Source: Tenacibaculum haliotis (GTDB lineage: Bacteria; Bacteroidota; Bacteroidia; Flavobacteriales; Flavobacteriaceae). Taken from it: a stretch of 64,000 nt of DNA. The DNA lies in contig NZ_JAOBTH010000029.1 of NCBI RefSeq assembly GCF_025215075.1, positions 186,001 to 250,000 of the forward strand. The letters are read 5' to 3'. A program made the position numbers and the translations under genes. Under the pieces are notes generated by a model. That model had not been told where the DNA came from. It did no database searches and saw nothing but the letters and a program-made list of their open reading frames with translations. Within the stretch, counting starts at the first letter, position 1. Every line of letters starts with the position of its first letter. This document shows positions 28,366 to 37,111 of the stretch, in pieces.

Positions 28366-28956
28366 TTAAATATGTTTTCCTTTTTCCCAACCATGTTTTC
28401 CTAAATATTGATCTCCGCTTTCTACAGCACCATCTTCAATAGAAGTTCCCATAGAATCGTTCCATCTATTTAAATATCCGAATAAAGAAATTACCCCTAA
28501 CATTTCTACAATTTCCCCTTCATCCCAATACTTATATAATTCGGTTTTTATCTTATCATCAACCATATTCGGAACCATAGAAGCAGCTAATGAAAAATCT
28601 AACGCAGCACGCTCAGCATCCGAAAAAGCAGCATGTGTTTTGTACTCCCAAATATTATCTAATTGCTCTTGTTCTGCTCCGTAACGCTCCGCAGCTCTAA
28701 TCGCATGTGCTTGGCAATATCTACAACCAGTAGCATTACTCGAAACCCAAGCTATCATTCTTTTTAAGGCTGATGTTACTTTTCCCTCATTTGCCATCAC
28801 TGCTTTATTTAAATTGATAAAAGCTTTTGAAATGGCAGGTCTTCGTTGCATTGTTAAAACCGAATTCGGACAAAACCCAAGTGTTTCGTTAAAAAATTCA
28901 GCTAATTCTTTGGTTTCTTTATCATGCTCTGCAGATAATGGTGTTACTAATGGCAT
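28366..28956 (-). CDS. Carboxymuconolactone decarboxylase/AhpD-like peroxidase-related protein
   Basis: 196 residues. The AhpD-type active site C78-x-x-C81-x-x-H84 (CRYCQAHA) with the preceding conserved helix marks an alkylhydroperoxidase-like, all-helical protein. These act as disulfide reductases or peroxidases. It is divergent from an OsmC-family gene, also a peroxide-linked family, which supports a role in peroxide defence. Confidence 0.9.
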   Translation of the reverse strand: MPLVTPLSAEHDKETKELAEFFNETLGFCPNSVLTMQRRPAISKAFINLNKAVMANEGKVTSALKRMIAWVSSNATGCRYCQAHAIRAAERYGAEQEQLDNIWEYKTHAAFSDAERAALDFSLAASMVPNMVDDKIKTELYKYWDEGEIVEMLGVISLFGYLNRWNDSMGTSIEDGAVESGDQYLGKHGWEKGKHI

Positions 28957-29029
28957 ATGTTATATTTTTATTAATAAATTTTTACTGTAAGTTTGTGTAA
29001 AGATTCAACAAGCTTAGTTGACGCTTTAT

Positions 29030-29037
29030 TAAATTTG
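29030..29037 (+). promoter_or_regulatory. -7 element of the OsmC gene
   Basis: TAAATTTG, predicted leader about 25 nt. Confidence 0.45.
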
Positions 29038-29068
29038 CTTACGCAAGAAACAAAAAAAAAATTAGATT

Positions 29069-29494
29069 ATGGCATCGCACACAGTTACAACAGTTTGGAA
29101 AGAAAACATGCAATTTGAAACCGACAACCCTAGTGGTCACAAAACATTTATAGATGTAGGTGAAGAAAATGGTGGTAAAGGAGATGGATTACGACCTAAA
29201 GCGATGATGTTATCTGCCTTAGCAGGATGCTCGGGTGTTGATGTTATTCCGTTATTAGAAAAAATGCGCGTTGCTATTGATGATTTTAAAATAGAAATTA
29301 CAGGTAAATTAACCGAAGAACATCCTAAATATTACGATAAAGTATTTGTTGATTATCATTTTTATGGAACCGATTTAAACGAAGATAAAATTAACAAAGC
29401 AGTAAAATTATCAGTTGATAAATATTGTGGTGTTATGGAAATGTTTAGAAAATTTGCTGAAGTAAAAACAACCAATCATTTTCATAATAAATAA
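29069..29494 (+). CDS. OsmC family protein
   Basis: 141 residues, the short OsmC/YhfA-like type. The two redox cysteines are Cys54 (LAGCSGVDV) and Cys120 (VDKYCGVMEM). OsmC proteins reduce organic hydroperoxides; the exact substrate here is unknown. Cytoplasmic, single gene, divergent from the AhpD-like gene with which it may be co-regulated. Confidence 0.92.
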   Translation: MASHTVTTVWKENMQFETDNPSGHKTFIDVGEENGGKGDGLRPKAMMLSALAGCSGVDVIPLLEKMRVAIDDFKIEITGKLTEEHPKYYDKVFVDYHFYGTDLNEDKINKAVKLSVDKYCGVMEMFRKFAEVKTTNHFHNK

Positions 29495-29520
29495 ATATTC
29501 GACTTAATTCATAATCTGTA

Positions 29521-29549
29521 CGTCATTCTGAATTTATTTCAGAAGCACA
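29521..29549. repeat. Possible dispersed flavobacterial intergenic repeat
   Basis: The stretch beginning CGTCATTCTGAATTTATTTC and ending in AGAAG contains a small hairpin (TTCTGAA/TTCAGAA). Sequences of this type (GTCATTCTGAAnTTnTTTCAGAA) occur between genes in many Flavobacteriia as I recall; only one copy is in this window, so dispersal cannot be shown. Confidence 0.35.
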
Positions 29550-29608
29550 TACTTACAATAAACAGCTGAGGATTAACCTACCTAACCCTTTCGTTTTAAA
29601 TTAAAAAT

Positions 29609-31294
29609 ATGCGTTGGACTTTAAAACAGGAACCCGATTCTAAAAAAGTAAAGCAATTAGCTGAAGAATTATCAATAGAAAAAACTTTGGCTAAAATTTT
29701 GGTGCAACGTAATATTGATACTTTTGATAAAGCAAAACAATTTTTCCGACCTTCATTAAACGATTTACACGATCCGTTTTTAATGAAAGATATGGAAATA
29801 GCGGTTGAACGAATTGAAAAAGCAATTGCCAACAACGAGAATATTTTAGTTTTTGGCGATTATGATGTTGACGGAACTACTGCCGTTTCTTTAATGTCGT
29901 CTTATTTAAAAACAATTCACCCAAATATTGCCACTTATATTCCCGATAGATACGCCGAAGGTTACGGAGTTTCTTATATGGGAATTGACTTTGCAGAAGA
30001 CAATGGTTTTTCTTTAATTATTGCTTTAGATTGCGGAATAAAAGCCATCGATAAGGTTGCTTACGCATCACAAAAAAACATCGATTTTATTATTTGTGAT
30101 CACCATAAACCAGGAGCAGAAATACCAAAAGCTGTTGCTATTTTAAATCCGAAGCAAATAGATTGTTCGTATCCGTATGATGAATTATGTGGTTGTGGTG
30201 TTGGTTTTAAATTAATTCAAGCACTAGCATCTAAAAGAAATCAGACTATTGATGATTTGGTCGGTTATTTAGATTTGGTTGCCACTGCAATTGCCGCAGA
30301 TATCGTTCCGATGACAGGCGAAAACAGAACGTTAGCTTATTGGGGTTTACAGGTAATTAATTCGCAGCCAAGAAACGGAATTAAAGCAATTATTCATCAA
30401 TTAGACAAAAAGGTCTTAACTATAACCGATGTTGTTTTTATTATCGCTCCGCGGATAAATGCTGCAGGAAGAATGAAACACGGTAATCATGCCGTTGAAC
30501 TCTTAACAGAAATGGATTTTGAGGCTGCTGTTGATTTTGCTGCATCCATAGAAAAATACAATTCAGACAGAAAAGAACTAGATAAAAAAATTACGCAAGA
30601 GGCCTTGCTTCAAATTGAAAAAAACGAAGAAACTGAAAAATTTACTTCTGTTGTTTTTGATAAAAACTGGCACAAAGGTGTAATCGGAATTGTAGCTTCT
30701 CGTTTAATAGAAACCTATTACAGACCTACATTAGTTTTTACTAAAAGTGGTGATAAGTTAGCTGCTTCTGCACGATCAGTAAAAGGGTTTGATGTGTATA
30801 ATGCCCTAGAACAATGTACTGAGTTTATTGAGCAATTTGGTGGTCATAAATATGCCGCAGGCTTAACTTTACTGCCTGAACAATATGAAGGTTTTAAAAA
30901 TAAATTTGAAGAAGTAGTTGCAACAACTATCGATAAAAATTTATTGATTCCAGAAATTAGTATCGATGCTGAATTAGATTTGTCTGAAATTTCTCCAAAA
31001 TTTTATAGAATATTACAGCAAATGGCACCTTTTGGTCCGTTAAATATGAAACCTACTTTTTCAACCTCATCGGTTAGAGATAATGGTTACGGAAAACAGG
31101 TTGGAGCTGATAAAACACATTTAAAACTAAATATTATTTACGGTTCAGATAAAAGAACATACAATGCTATTGGTTTTAATTTAGGTAAAAAACTATCTTC
31201 TGTTCAAAATGAATTCGATATTGTGTATGCGCTCGATGAGAATACTTGGAACGGTAATACTACAATTCAATTAATGCTAAAAGATTTAAAATAA
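29609..31294 (+). CDS. recJ: Single-stranded-DNA-specific exonuclease RecJ
   Basis: 5'-3' ssDNA exonuclease of recombination and mismatch repair, DHH phosphoesterase superfamily. Motifs: D84-Y-D-V-D88-G, D164-H-H166 (CDHHKPG), and the DHHA1 glycine motif FGGHKYAAG, then the OB-like domain with MAPFGPLNMKP. 561 residues, normal. The start MRWTLK is typical of the family. Confidence 0.96.
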   Translation: MRWTLKQEPDSKKVKQLAEELSIEKTLAKILVQRNIDTFDKAKQFFRPSLNDLHDPFLMKDMEIAVERIEKAIANNENILVFGDYDVDGTTAVSLMSSYLKTIHPNIATYIPDRYAEGYGVSYMGIDFAEDNGFSLIIALDCGIKAIDKVAYASQKNIDFIICDHHKPGAEIPKAVAILNPKQIDCSYPYDELCGCGVGFKLIQALASKRNQTIDDLVGYLDLVATAIAADIVPMTGENRTLAYWGLQVINSQPRNGIKAIIHQLDKKVLTITDVVFIIAPRINAAGRMKHGNHAVELLTEMDFEAAVDFAASIEKYNSDRKELDKKITQEALLQIEKNEETEKFTSVVFDKNWHKGVIGIVASRLIETYYRPTLVFTKSGDKLAASARSVKGFDVYNALEQCTEFIEQFGGHKYAAGLTLLPEQYEGFKNKFEEVVATTIDKNLLIPEISIDAELDLSEISPKFYRILQQMAPFGPLNMKPTFSTSSVRDNGYGKQVGADKTHLKLNIIYGSDKRTYNAIGFNLGKKLSSVQNEFDIVYALDENTWNGNTTIQLMLKDLK

Positions 31295-31330
31295 TTTATT
31301 TAGAATTATTCTAAATAAATTATATATTTG
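31293..31330 (+). promoter_or_regulatory. Fur-superfamily-like 7-1-7 palindrome and promoter core
   Basis: Two perfect 14-base arms, AATTTATTTAGAAT (31293-31306) and ATTCTAAATAAATT (31308-31321), flank one T. The core TTAGAAT-T-ATTCTAA has the 7-1-7 layout of Fur/PerR sites. It abuts a -7 element TATATTTG (31323-31330), so a bound protein would block the promoter of the 31350 gene. Predicted start about 31336. Confidence 0.5.
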
Positions 31331-31349
31331 TTTCCGTAATAAATTACTT

Positions 31350-31694
31350 ATGGAAGAAATTATTAAAATTTACGACAATAAAATTGGCATTTCGTTTTAC
31401 TGGAAAGACAAAAGTGCACATTTAATCCAATTAATATTTTGCGATACAGGCTTTCATTTAACCGTAAATGAAATTGAAGTTTTTTTAGAAAAAGTACTCG
31501 ACTCAAAAAATCAAAAAAACTGTGCTACTTGTGTAAAAGGAGAAAATTGTAAATCTATTTTACTGCAAACTCCCTCCGAAAAAGTAAGCATGGCTGTTTC
31601 ACAAGTTGAACTTGCTCAAATAGATGACTTACTTAAAGGAACTTTATTTCAAATGCGCATGAACAACTATTTAGATGATTTATGTAAAAATTAA
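31350..31694 (+). CDS. Small conserved Cys-containing protein of unknown function
   Basis: 114 residues, no signal peptide. Cysteines 58, 61 and 67 (CATCVKGENC) plus Cys31 could bind a metal. I do not recognise a named family. It has its own promoter overlapped by a Fur-superfamily-like palindrome, so regulation by metal or peroxide is plausible. It is convergent with the endonuclease gene at 31721. Confidence 0.8.
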   Translation: MEEIIKIYDNKIGISFYWKDKSAHLIQLIFCDTGFHLTVNEIEVFLEKVLDSKNQKNCATCVKGENCKSILLQTPSEKVSMAVSQVELAQIDDLLKGTLFQMRMNNYLDDLCKN

Positions 31695-31720
31695 TTCAGT
31701 TGTAATTTTAACAAAGCTTG

Positions 31721-32770
31721 TTAATTTTCTTTTATCAAATACATGTAAACAGGATAATGATCACTGTAACCGCCAGTATATTTTCCGTACGAAAAACTTC
31801 TAAAAGGATATCCTTTATAACGTCCTTTTTTTTCGGTTAAAAACTGTTTATTAAAAATTGCAGCTTTAAACATTTTAAAAGAAGAATACTCTTTTTTTCC
31901 TTTATCTAACAGCGATGAAGTTATTACAATTTGATCAAATAAATTGATATTATCTCGATACATTAAAGTATTAAATCCGCGGCGAAACATATTTTCATAT
32001 GGATTGTAAAGAGCGTCTTTTGTAACATTTTTCTTTTTCGACTTTGTTTTTAAAACCGTTTTAAAACTAGAGTTTATTGGGTCGTCATTAAAATCACCAA
32101 GAATTAATATTTTCGGGTTCGGATCGTTTTCTTTGATACTTTTAATAATCTGAGTTACTTTATAAGCTGCTTTTTCTCGCAATGGTCTACTCTTTTTTTC
32201 TCCTCCTCTTCGTGATGGCCAATGGTTTACAAGCACATGAATTAATTCATCGTCTAAATAACCAGAAACCCATAATATATCCCGCGTATAAACCTTTTTA
32301 TTCTCCTTATAAATATTCGGATTAAACACTTCGAAATGAATTGGTTTAAAATATTTTTTTTGATATAATAAAGCGACATCAATACCTCGTTTATCAGGAG
32401 AATCGAAATGAACAATTCCGTAATCTTTGCTTTTTAATTTATCCGTATCAATTAAATCTTCTAGTACTTTTTTATTCTCAACCTCAGCAACACCTATAAT
32501 AGCTGGACTCGTTTTGGTTTTTTCGGAACCCATTTGTGAAATAACATCTGATAATTTATCTAATTTATCACGATATACTTTTTCTCTATCACCTTTAATT
32601 TCCATCATAGGGCTGGCTTCATCATTCTTTTCAACATCATCAACAGTGTCAAAAAGGTTCTCTAGGTTATAAAAACCAATCGTTCTTATTTTATATGCTT
32701 TACTTGTTTGTTGCGCATAAGAAAACGAGGCTATAAAGACAATAACGATACAGATTATTCTTTTAATCAT
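31721..32770 (-). CDS. Secreted endonuclease/exonuclease/phosphatase family protein
   Basis: 349 residues from ATG 32770, which exposes a clean signal peptide (MIKRIICIVIVFIASFSYAQ); a reading from 32839 adds 23 residues that bury it. EEP-fold motifs: FYNLENLFDT, GVAEVENKKV (metal Glu), VNHWPSRRGG, ILGDFNDDP, and the closing SDHYPV. Likely an extracytoplasmic nuclease or phosphodiesterase that releases phosphate or nucleosides. It lies in the phosphorus-scavenging gene group. Confidence 0.9.
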   Translation of the reverse strand: MIKRIICIVIVFIASFSYAQQTSKAYKIRTIGFYNLENLFDTVDDVEKNDEASPMMEIKGDREKVYRDKLDKLSDVISQMGSEKTKTSPAIIGVAEVENKKVLEDLIDTDKLKSKDYGIVHFDSPDKRGIDVALLYQKKYFKPIHFEVFNPNIYKENKKVYTRDILWVSGYLDDELIHVLVNHWPSRRGGEKKSRPLREKAAYKVTQIIKSIKENDPNPKILILGDFNDDPINSSFKTVLKTKSKKKNVTKDALYNPYENMFRRGFNTLMYRDNINLFDQIVITSSLLDKGKKEYSSFKMFKAAIFNKQFLTEKKGRYKGYPFRSFSYGKYTGGYSDHYPVYMYLIKEN

Positions 32771-32935
32771 GTTGTAAATTTTGCTTAAAAATAATATAAA
32801 AGTGATTGGATATAAACAACTATTAAAAATAAATTTCATAAAATCAAAAAAACACTACTATTTCTACGAAAAAAGTTTCTTACTTTTTCTTTTTAAGAAT
32901 GAAACATGTTCTGTACTTTTAAAAAAACTAGATAA

Positions 32936-34036
32936 GTGAATAAGAGATTATTATCGATAGATATCCTAAGAGGATTGACTATATTTTTTATGATTATAGT
33001 GAACACTCCTGGATCATGGAGCTATGTATATCCGCCTTTATTACATGCTAAATGGAACGGCTGTACCCCTGCTGATCTTGTTTTCCCTTCCTTTCTTTTT
33101 GTTATAGGTATGTCTTTATTTATATCTTTTAAAAAGATGTTTAAATTACCCACTGCAATAGTTGTGAAGAAAATAACTAAAAGAGCTTTCTTAATCTTTT
33201 TAATCGGACTATTTCTTAATTGGTTTCCTTTTTACAATACACCTTTTACTGAATTAAGATATTTTGGTGTACTACAAAGAATAGCATTGGCTTTCTTTTT
33301 TGCAGGATTACTTATCATTTTACTAAAACGAATAAATACCATTTTACTTGCTAGTATTTCTTTACTGTTAGTTCATTGGGGAATATTATTCTTTTTTGGC
33401 GAAGCAGATAACTATTTAACTTTAAAAGGCAACATTGGTGGATACTTAGATATTGCAATCTTTGGTGAAGCGCATCTTTACAAAGGGTATGGATTAGCTT
33501 TTGATCCTGAAGGGTTGTTAGGAACATTATCTAGTATTTCACAAATTCTTCTTGGCTATTTCATAACATCACTTGCTTTATCTAAAGAAAGAAATCCTTT
33601 ACAAAAGATGAAATACTTGTTATTAATTGCATCAGTAATGTTAATCTTAGCACTTATCTGGGATAATTATTATCCTATCAACAAATCACTTTGGACAGGT
33701 TCTTATGTTTTATTCACTTCAAGTATTTTACTTTTTCTATGGATTATATTGATGTTTATTATCGATTATAAAAAAATTACTAGTTGGACATTCACTTTTA
33801 ATGTTTTCGGCATAAATCCTCTAATAAGTTATACCTTATCAATCCTTTTTATAAAAATATTTGCGAGCGTTATATTATTTAAAAATACGAACCTTTATGC
33901 TTACTTATATAATGCTGTTTTTCAACCAATTTTTGGCAACAAGTTAGGTAGTTTACTTTTTGCTTTTACTTTTACATTTTTCATCTGGTTATTTGCTTAT
34001 TGGTTATATAAGAAAAATAAAATAATTAAAATATAA
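32936..34036 (+). CDS. NagX-like (heparan-alpha-glucosaminide N-acetyltransferase family) membrane protein
   Basis: 366 residues with about ten or eleven transmembrane helices. The N terminus KRLLSIDILRGLTIFFMIIV and the segment TPADLVFPSFLFVIGMS identify the COG4299/DUF5009 family, related to acyltransferase 3 and the human lysosomal HGSNAT. The start is GTG at 32936; an in-frame TAA immediately precedes it and no ATG lies nearby. Substrate unknown; bacterial relatives are linked to amino-sugar use. A terminator follows. Confidence 0.87.
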   Translation: MNKRLLSIDILRGLTIFFMIIVNTPGSWSYVYPPLLHAKWNGCTPADLVFPSFLFVIGMSLFISFKKMFKLPTAIVVKKITKRAFLIFLIGLFLNWFPFYNTPFTELRYFGVLQRIALAFFFAGLLIILLKRINTILLASISLLLVHWGILFFFGEADNYLTLKGNIGGYLDIAIFGEAHLYKGYGLAFDPEGLLGTLSSISQILLGYFITSLALSKERNPLQKMKYLLLIASVMLILALIWDNYYPINKSLWTGSYVLFTSSILLFLWIILMFIIDYKKITSWTFTFNVFGINPLISYTLSILFIKIFASVILFKNTNLYAYLYNAVFQPIFGNKLGSLLFAFTFTFFIWLFAYWLYKKNKIIKI

Positions 34037-34109
34037 TACTAACAAAAACAGTAAACACTTGATATAAAAATCATGTATTTGCAAAACTTATTGTTGTTTT
34101 AAAAAAACG

Positions 34110-34150
34110 AAACCTGAATTAAAATTACATTAATTTTTTCAGGTTTTTTT
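34110..34150 (+). terminator. Intrinsic terminator after the NagX-like gene
   Basis: Arms AAACCTGAA (34110-34118) and TTCAGGTTT (34138-34146) with a 19-nt AT-rich loop and a T run of eight. Confidence 0.7.
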
Positions 34151-34238
34151 TGATTCTAAAATCCACTTTTCATCAACAACAAAACCGTAAACAACTGTAA
34201 AAAAGATAACTACAAAAAAACATCAAAATACAAAAAAT

Positions 34239-34269
34239 GTTAAAGTTATCTTAAAATTATATATCTTTA
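34239..34269 (+). promoter_or_regulatory. Pho-box-like direct repeat and -7 element before the TonB receptor
   Basis: Two 11-nt direct repeats, GTTAAAGTTAT (34239-34249) and CTTAAAATTAT (34250-34260), share TTAAA-n-TTAT. The 11-nt period is that of PhoB/PhoP binding sites, and the hexamers resemble the Bacillus TT(A/C/T)ACA unit loosely. A near-consensus -7, TATCTTTA, follows at 34262-34269. Confidence 0.35.
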
Positions 34270-34314
34270 GGTAAAAAATTAGCGCGATTAATTAACGTAA
34301 TTAAACAAGCACCT

Positions 34315-37098
34315 ATGAAAAAGCTCACAATAACAATGTTATTGATGCTTTGTAGTTTATTTGCTATAAATGCTCAGAACGCTGTAAAAGGAATCGTAAT
34401 TAATAGTGATTCTGAAGAACCATTAAAAAATGTTTTAGTAAGTGTAAAAGGGGTTAACATTCAAAAATCAACGAATATTAATGGTTCTTTTCTACTAAAA
34501 AACTTACCCGAAGGGAAACATGTAATAACAATCTCTTTAAAAGGGTTTGAAACTCAAAATTTTCCTGTTACGGTATCTGAGTCCATCATAGATTTAGGTA
34601 CTATTTTAATCTACGAAACTATTTCTGAATATCAAGATTTAAGTATTATTACGCTTACTGATGATGAATTAAATGATGAATCTAACAGTGCCGATAATAT
34701 TTCTGGATTACTACAATCATCGAAAGACACTTATTTACGTGCGGCTGCTTTTGAGTGGAGTTCCTCCTTTTACAGAATTAAAGGTTTGGATTCTGATAAC
34801 GGAAAAATATTAATTAACGGAATTGAAATGAACAAGCTTTACAACGGTCGCCCACAATGGAGTAATTGGGGTGGTTTAAATGATGCTTTAAGAAATCAAG
34901 AGTTTAGTAATGGCTTAGCTCCCTCTAATTTTACTTTTGGAGGAGTTTTAGGAGCTACAAATATGAATACACGCGCTTCTGAATATCAAAAAGGAGCAAG
35001 AGTATCCTATGCTTCATCTAACAGAAGTTACTCTCACCGTTTAATGGCAATGTATGCTACAGGACTCATAAAAAACGGATGGGCGCTCACAGGTTCTGTA
35101 AGTAAAAGGTATGCCGATGAAGGTTTTACCGAGGGATCTTCTTATGATGCATTCTCGATGTTTCTCTCTATAGAAAAACAACTTAACGAAAAACACAGTT
35201 TAAATATTACCGCTATTAAAACCGAAAACAACAGAGGGAAATCTGCCGCTAATACGCAAGAGGTTTATGATATTAAAGGGATTAAATACAACCCTTATTG
35301 GGGATATCAAAATGGAAAAATCAGAAATTCTCGTATAAAAAGAGTTGACGAACCCATAATTATGTTAAATCATTATTGGAATATAAATGATAAAACCACA
35401 TTAAATACGGGTATTGCTTATCAGTTTGGTGAAATAGGTAATAGTAGAATAGATTTTAATGGCGGTAGCGATCCTAGTCCTACTTATTATAGAAAATTGC
35501 CTAACTTTTTTCTAAATGATTCTTATGGTCCCGATTATGAAAATGCGTATAAAGCCTTAACAAATTTTCAAAACGACGGACAATTAAATTGGCTTGATTT
35601 ATATATAGCCAATGAAAATAGAGATGACAATGGTTTGTTTGTTTTATACGAAGATCGTAATGACGATAAACAAATAAGCATGAACACTATTTTAAATTCT
35701 CAGTTAACCGAAAACATTACTTTAAGTGGTAATTTAGAGTATAAAACATTGGCTTCAGAAAATTTTGCTAGTGTAATAGATTTATTGGGTGCTACTGGTT
35801 ACTTAGATATTAATAAGTTTGGTAATCCGCTTGAGGATGATTTTCAAAACGATTTATTAAATCCTAATAGGATTGCAAAAAAAGGAGATCGATTTAAATA
35901 TAATTACAAATTAACATCGAGTGTTTACGGTGGATTTGCACAATTATTATTTAAGTATAATAAAATAGATTACCATATTAGTGCTTCTGTAAATAACACC
36001 ACACACCAAAGAGAAGGTCTCTATAAAAACGGAATTTTCCCTGGTGATGACTCTAATTCTGAAATACCTAATTCTTTTGGGAAATCTAAAAAATTATCAT
36101 TTTTAGGTTATGGTGTTAAGGGAGGACTTACTTATAAAGTTACCGGTCGGCATTTAATCGATTTTAACGCAGGCTACATTAGTAAAGCACCTTTTATTCG
36201 TAATTCTTTTGCCAACTCAAGGTCTAATAACTTAACAGTTACTGACGTGAGTACTTTGTTGAATGAAAAACTGATGTCTTTTGATGCTAGCTATATTTTA
36301 AGAACACCTTTTGTAATGGCGAAATTATCAGGGTATTTCACAAAAATACAAGATGCTACAGATATTGCTTTTTATTTTACTGGTGCTGATAATCTTTTTA
36401 TTCAAGAAATTGTAACTGGAATCGCTAAAAAACACTTCGGTGCAGAATTAGGTATCGAAGCACAAGTATTATCAACATTTAAATTAAAAGCTGCGGCTAA
36501 TATCGGGCAATATACTTATGATAATAATCCGAATATATCTTTGGCTTCAGAAATTAGTACCGAATCTAAAAATGCAGGTTTTGATGAAAGAGGAATAAAA
36601 GATTACGGCACAGCAAATCTTAAAAATTATAAAATAGCTTCAGGACCACAAACAGCCTATTCTTTTGGTTTTGAATATCGAGATCCTGATTATTGGTTTG
36701 TAAGTGTAACTGGTAATTATTTAGACAATGCTTATGTTGATCCTTCCCCTATAAAAAGAACTACCTCTTTTATTTCTGATGATGGACAACTTTTTCCAAA
36801 TTTCAATCCCGATATAGCAAGACAATTATTAACACAAGAAAAATTTGATGGTTATTTTACCTTAAATGCTATTGGCGGTAAAACCTGGCGGATTGGTAAA
36901 AACAAATACATAGGCTTCTTTGCAAGTGCAAGTAATTTACTTAATAAAAAATATAAAACAGGAGGCTACGAACAAGGAAGAACTGCTAATTACGGATTAG
37001 AAAGTGAAGATAACGCAAACGGAACTCCAAATTTTGGTAGTAAATATTGGTACGGCAGAGGCGCTACCTATTTCTTAAATGTGAATTATAGATTCTAA
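34315..37098 (+). CDS. TonB-dependent outer-membrane receptor
   Basis: 927 residues with a signal peptide (to about residue 20, INAQ), an N-terminal carboxypeptidase-regulatory-like domain (GIVINSDSEEPLKNVLVSVK, residues about 24-105), a plug domain (FYRIKGLDSDNGKILINGIE) and a long beta-barrel ending in aromatic NVNYRF. Imports a ligand across the outer membrane with TonB energy. There is no SusD partner; the next gene encodes a DUF5689/lamin-tail surface lipoprotein, which suggests that the pair handles a phosphorylated or nucleic-acid-derived substrate. That substrate is inferred from neighbours, not from the receptor itself. Confidence 0.93.
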   Translation: MKKLTITMLLMLCSLFAINAQNAVKGIVINSDSEEPLKNVLVSVKGVNIQKSTNINGSFLLKNLPEGKHVITISLKGFETQNFPVTVSESIIDLGTILIYETISEYQDLSIITLTDDELNDESNSADNISGLLQSSKDTYLRAAAFEWSSSFYRIKGLDSDNGKILINGIEMNKLYNGRPQWSNWGGLNDALRNQEFSNGLAPSNFTFGGVLGATNMNTRASEYQKGARVSYASSNRSYSHRLMAMYATGLIKNGWALTGSVSKRYADEGFTEGSSYDAFSMFLSIEKQLNEKHSLNITAIKTENNRGKSAANTQEVYDIKGIKYNPYWGYQNGKIRNSRIKRVDEPIIMLNHYWNINDKTTLNTGIAYQFGEIGNSRIDFNGGSDPSPTYYRKLPNFFLNDSYGPDYENAYKALTNFQNDGQLNWLDLYIANENRDDNGLFVLYEDRNDDKQISMNTILNSQLTENITLSGNLEYKTLASENFASVIDLLGATGYLDINKFGNPLEDDFQNDLLNPNRIAKKGDRFKYNYKLTSSVYGGFAQLLFKYNKIDYHISASVNNTTHQREGLYKNGIFPGDDSNSEIPNSFGKSKKLSFLGYGVKGGLTYKVTGRHLIDFNAGYISKAPFIRNSFANSRSNNLTVTDVSTLLNEKLMSFDASYILRTPFVMAKLSGYFTKIQDATDIAFYFTGADNLFIQEIVTGIAKKHFGAELGIEAQVLSTFKLKAAANIGQYTYDNNPNISLASEISTESKNAGFDERGIKDYGTANLKNYKIASGPQTAYSFGFEYRDPDYWFVSVTGNYLDNAYVDPSPIKRTTSFISDDGQLFPNFNPDIARQLLTQEKFDGYFTLNAIGGKTWRIGKNKYIGFFASASNLLNKKYKTGGYEQGRTANYGLESEDNANGTPNFGSKYWYGRGATYFLNVNYRF

Positions 37099-37111
37099 AA
37101 AAATATTGAAA

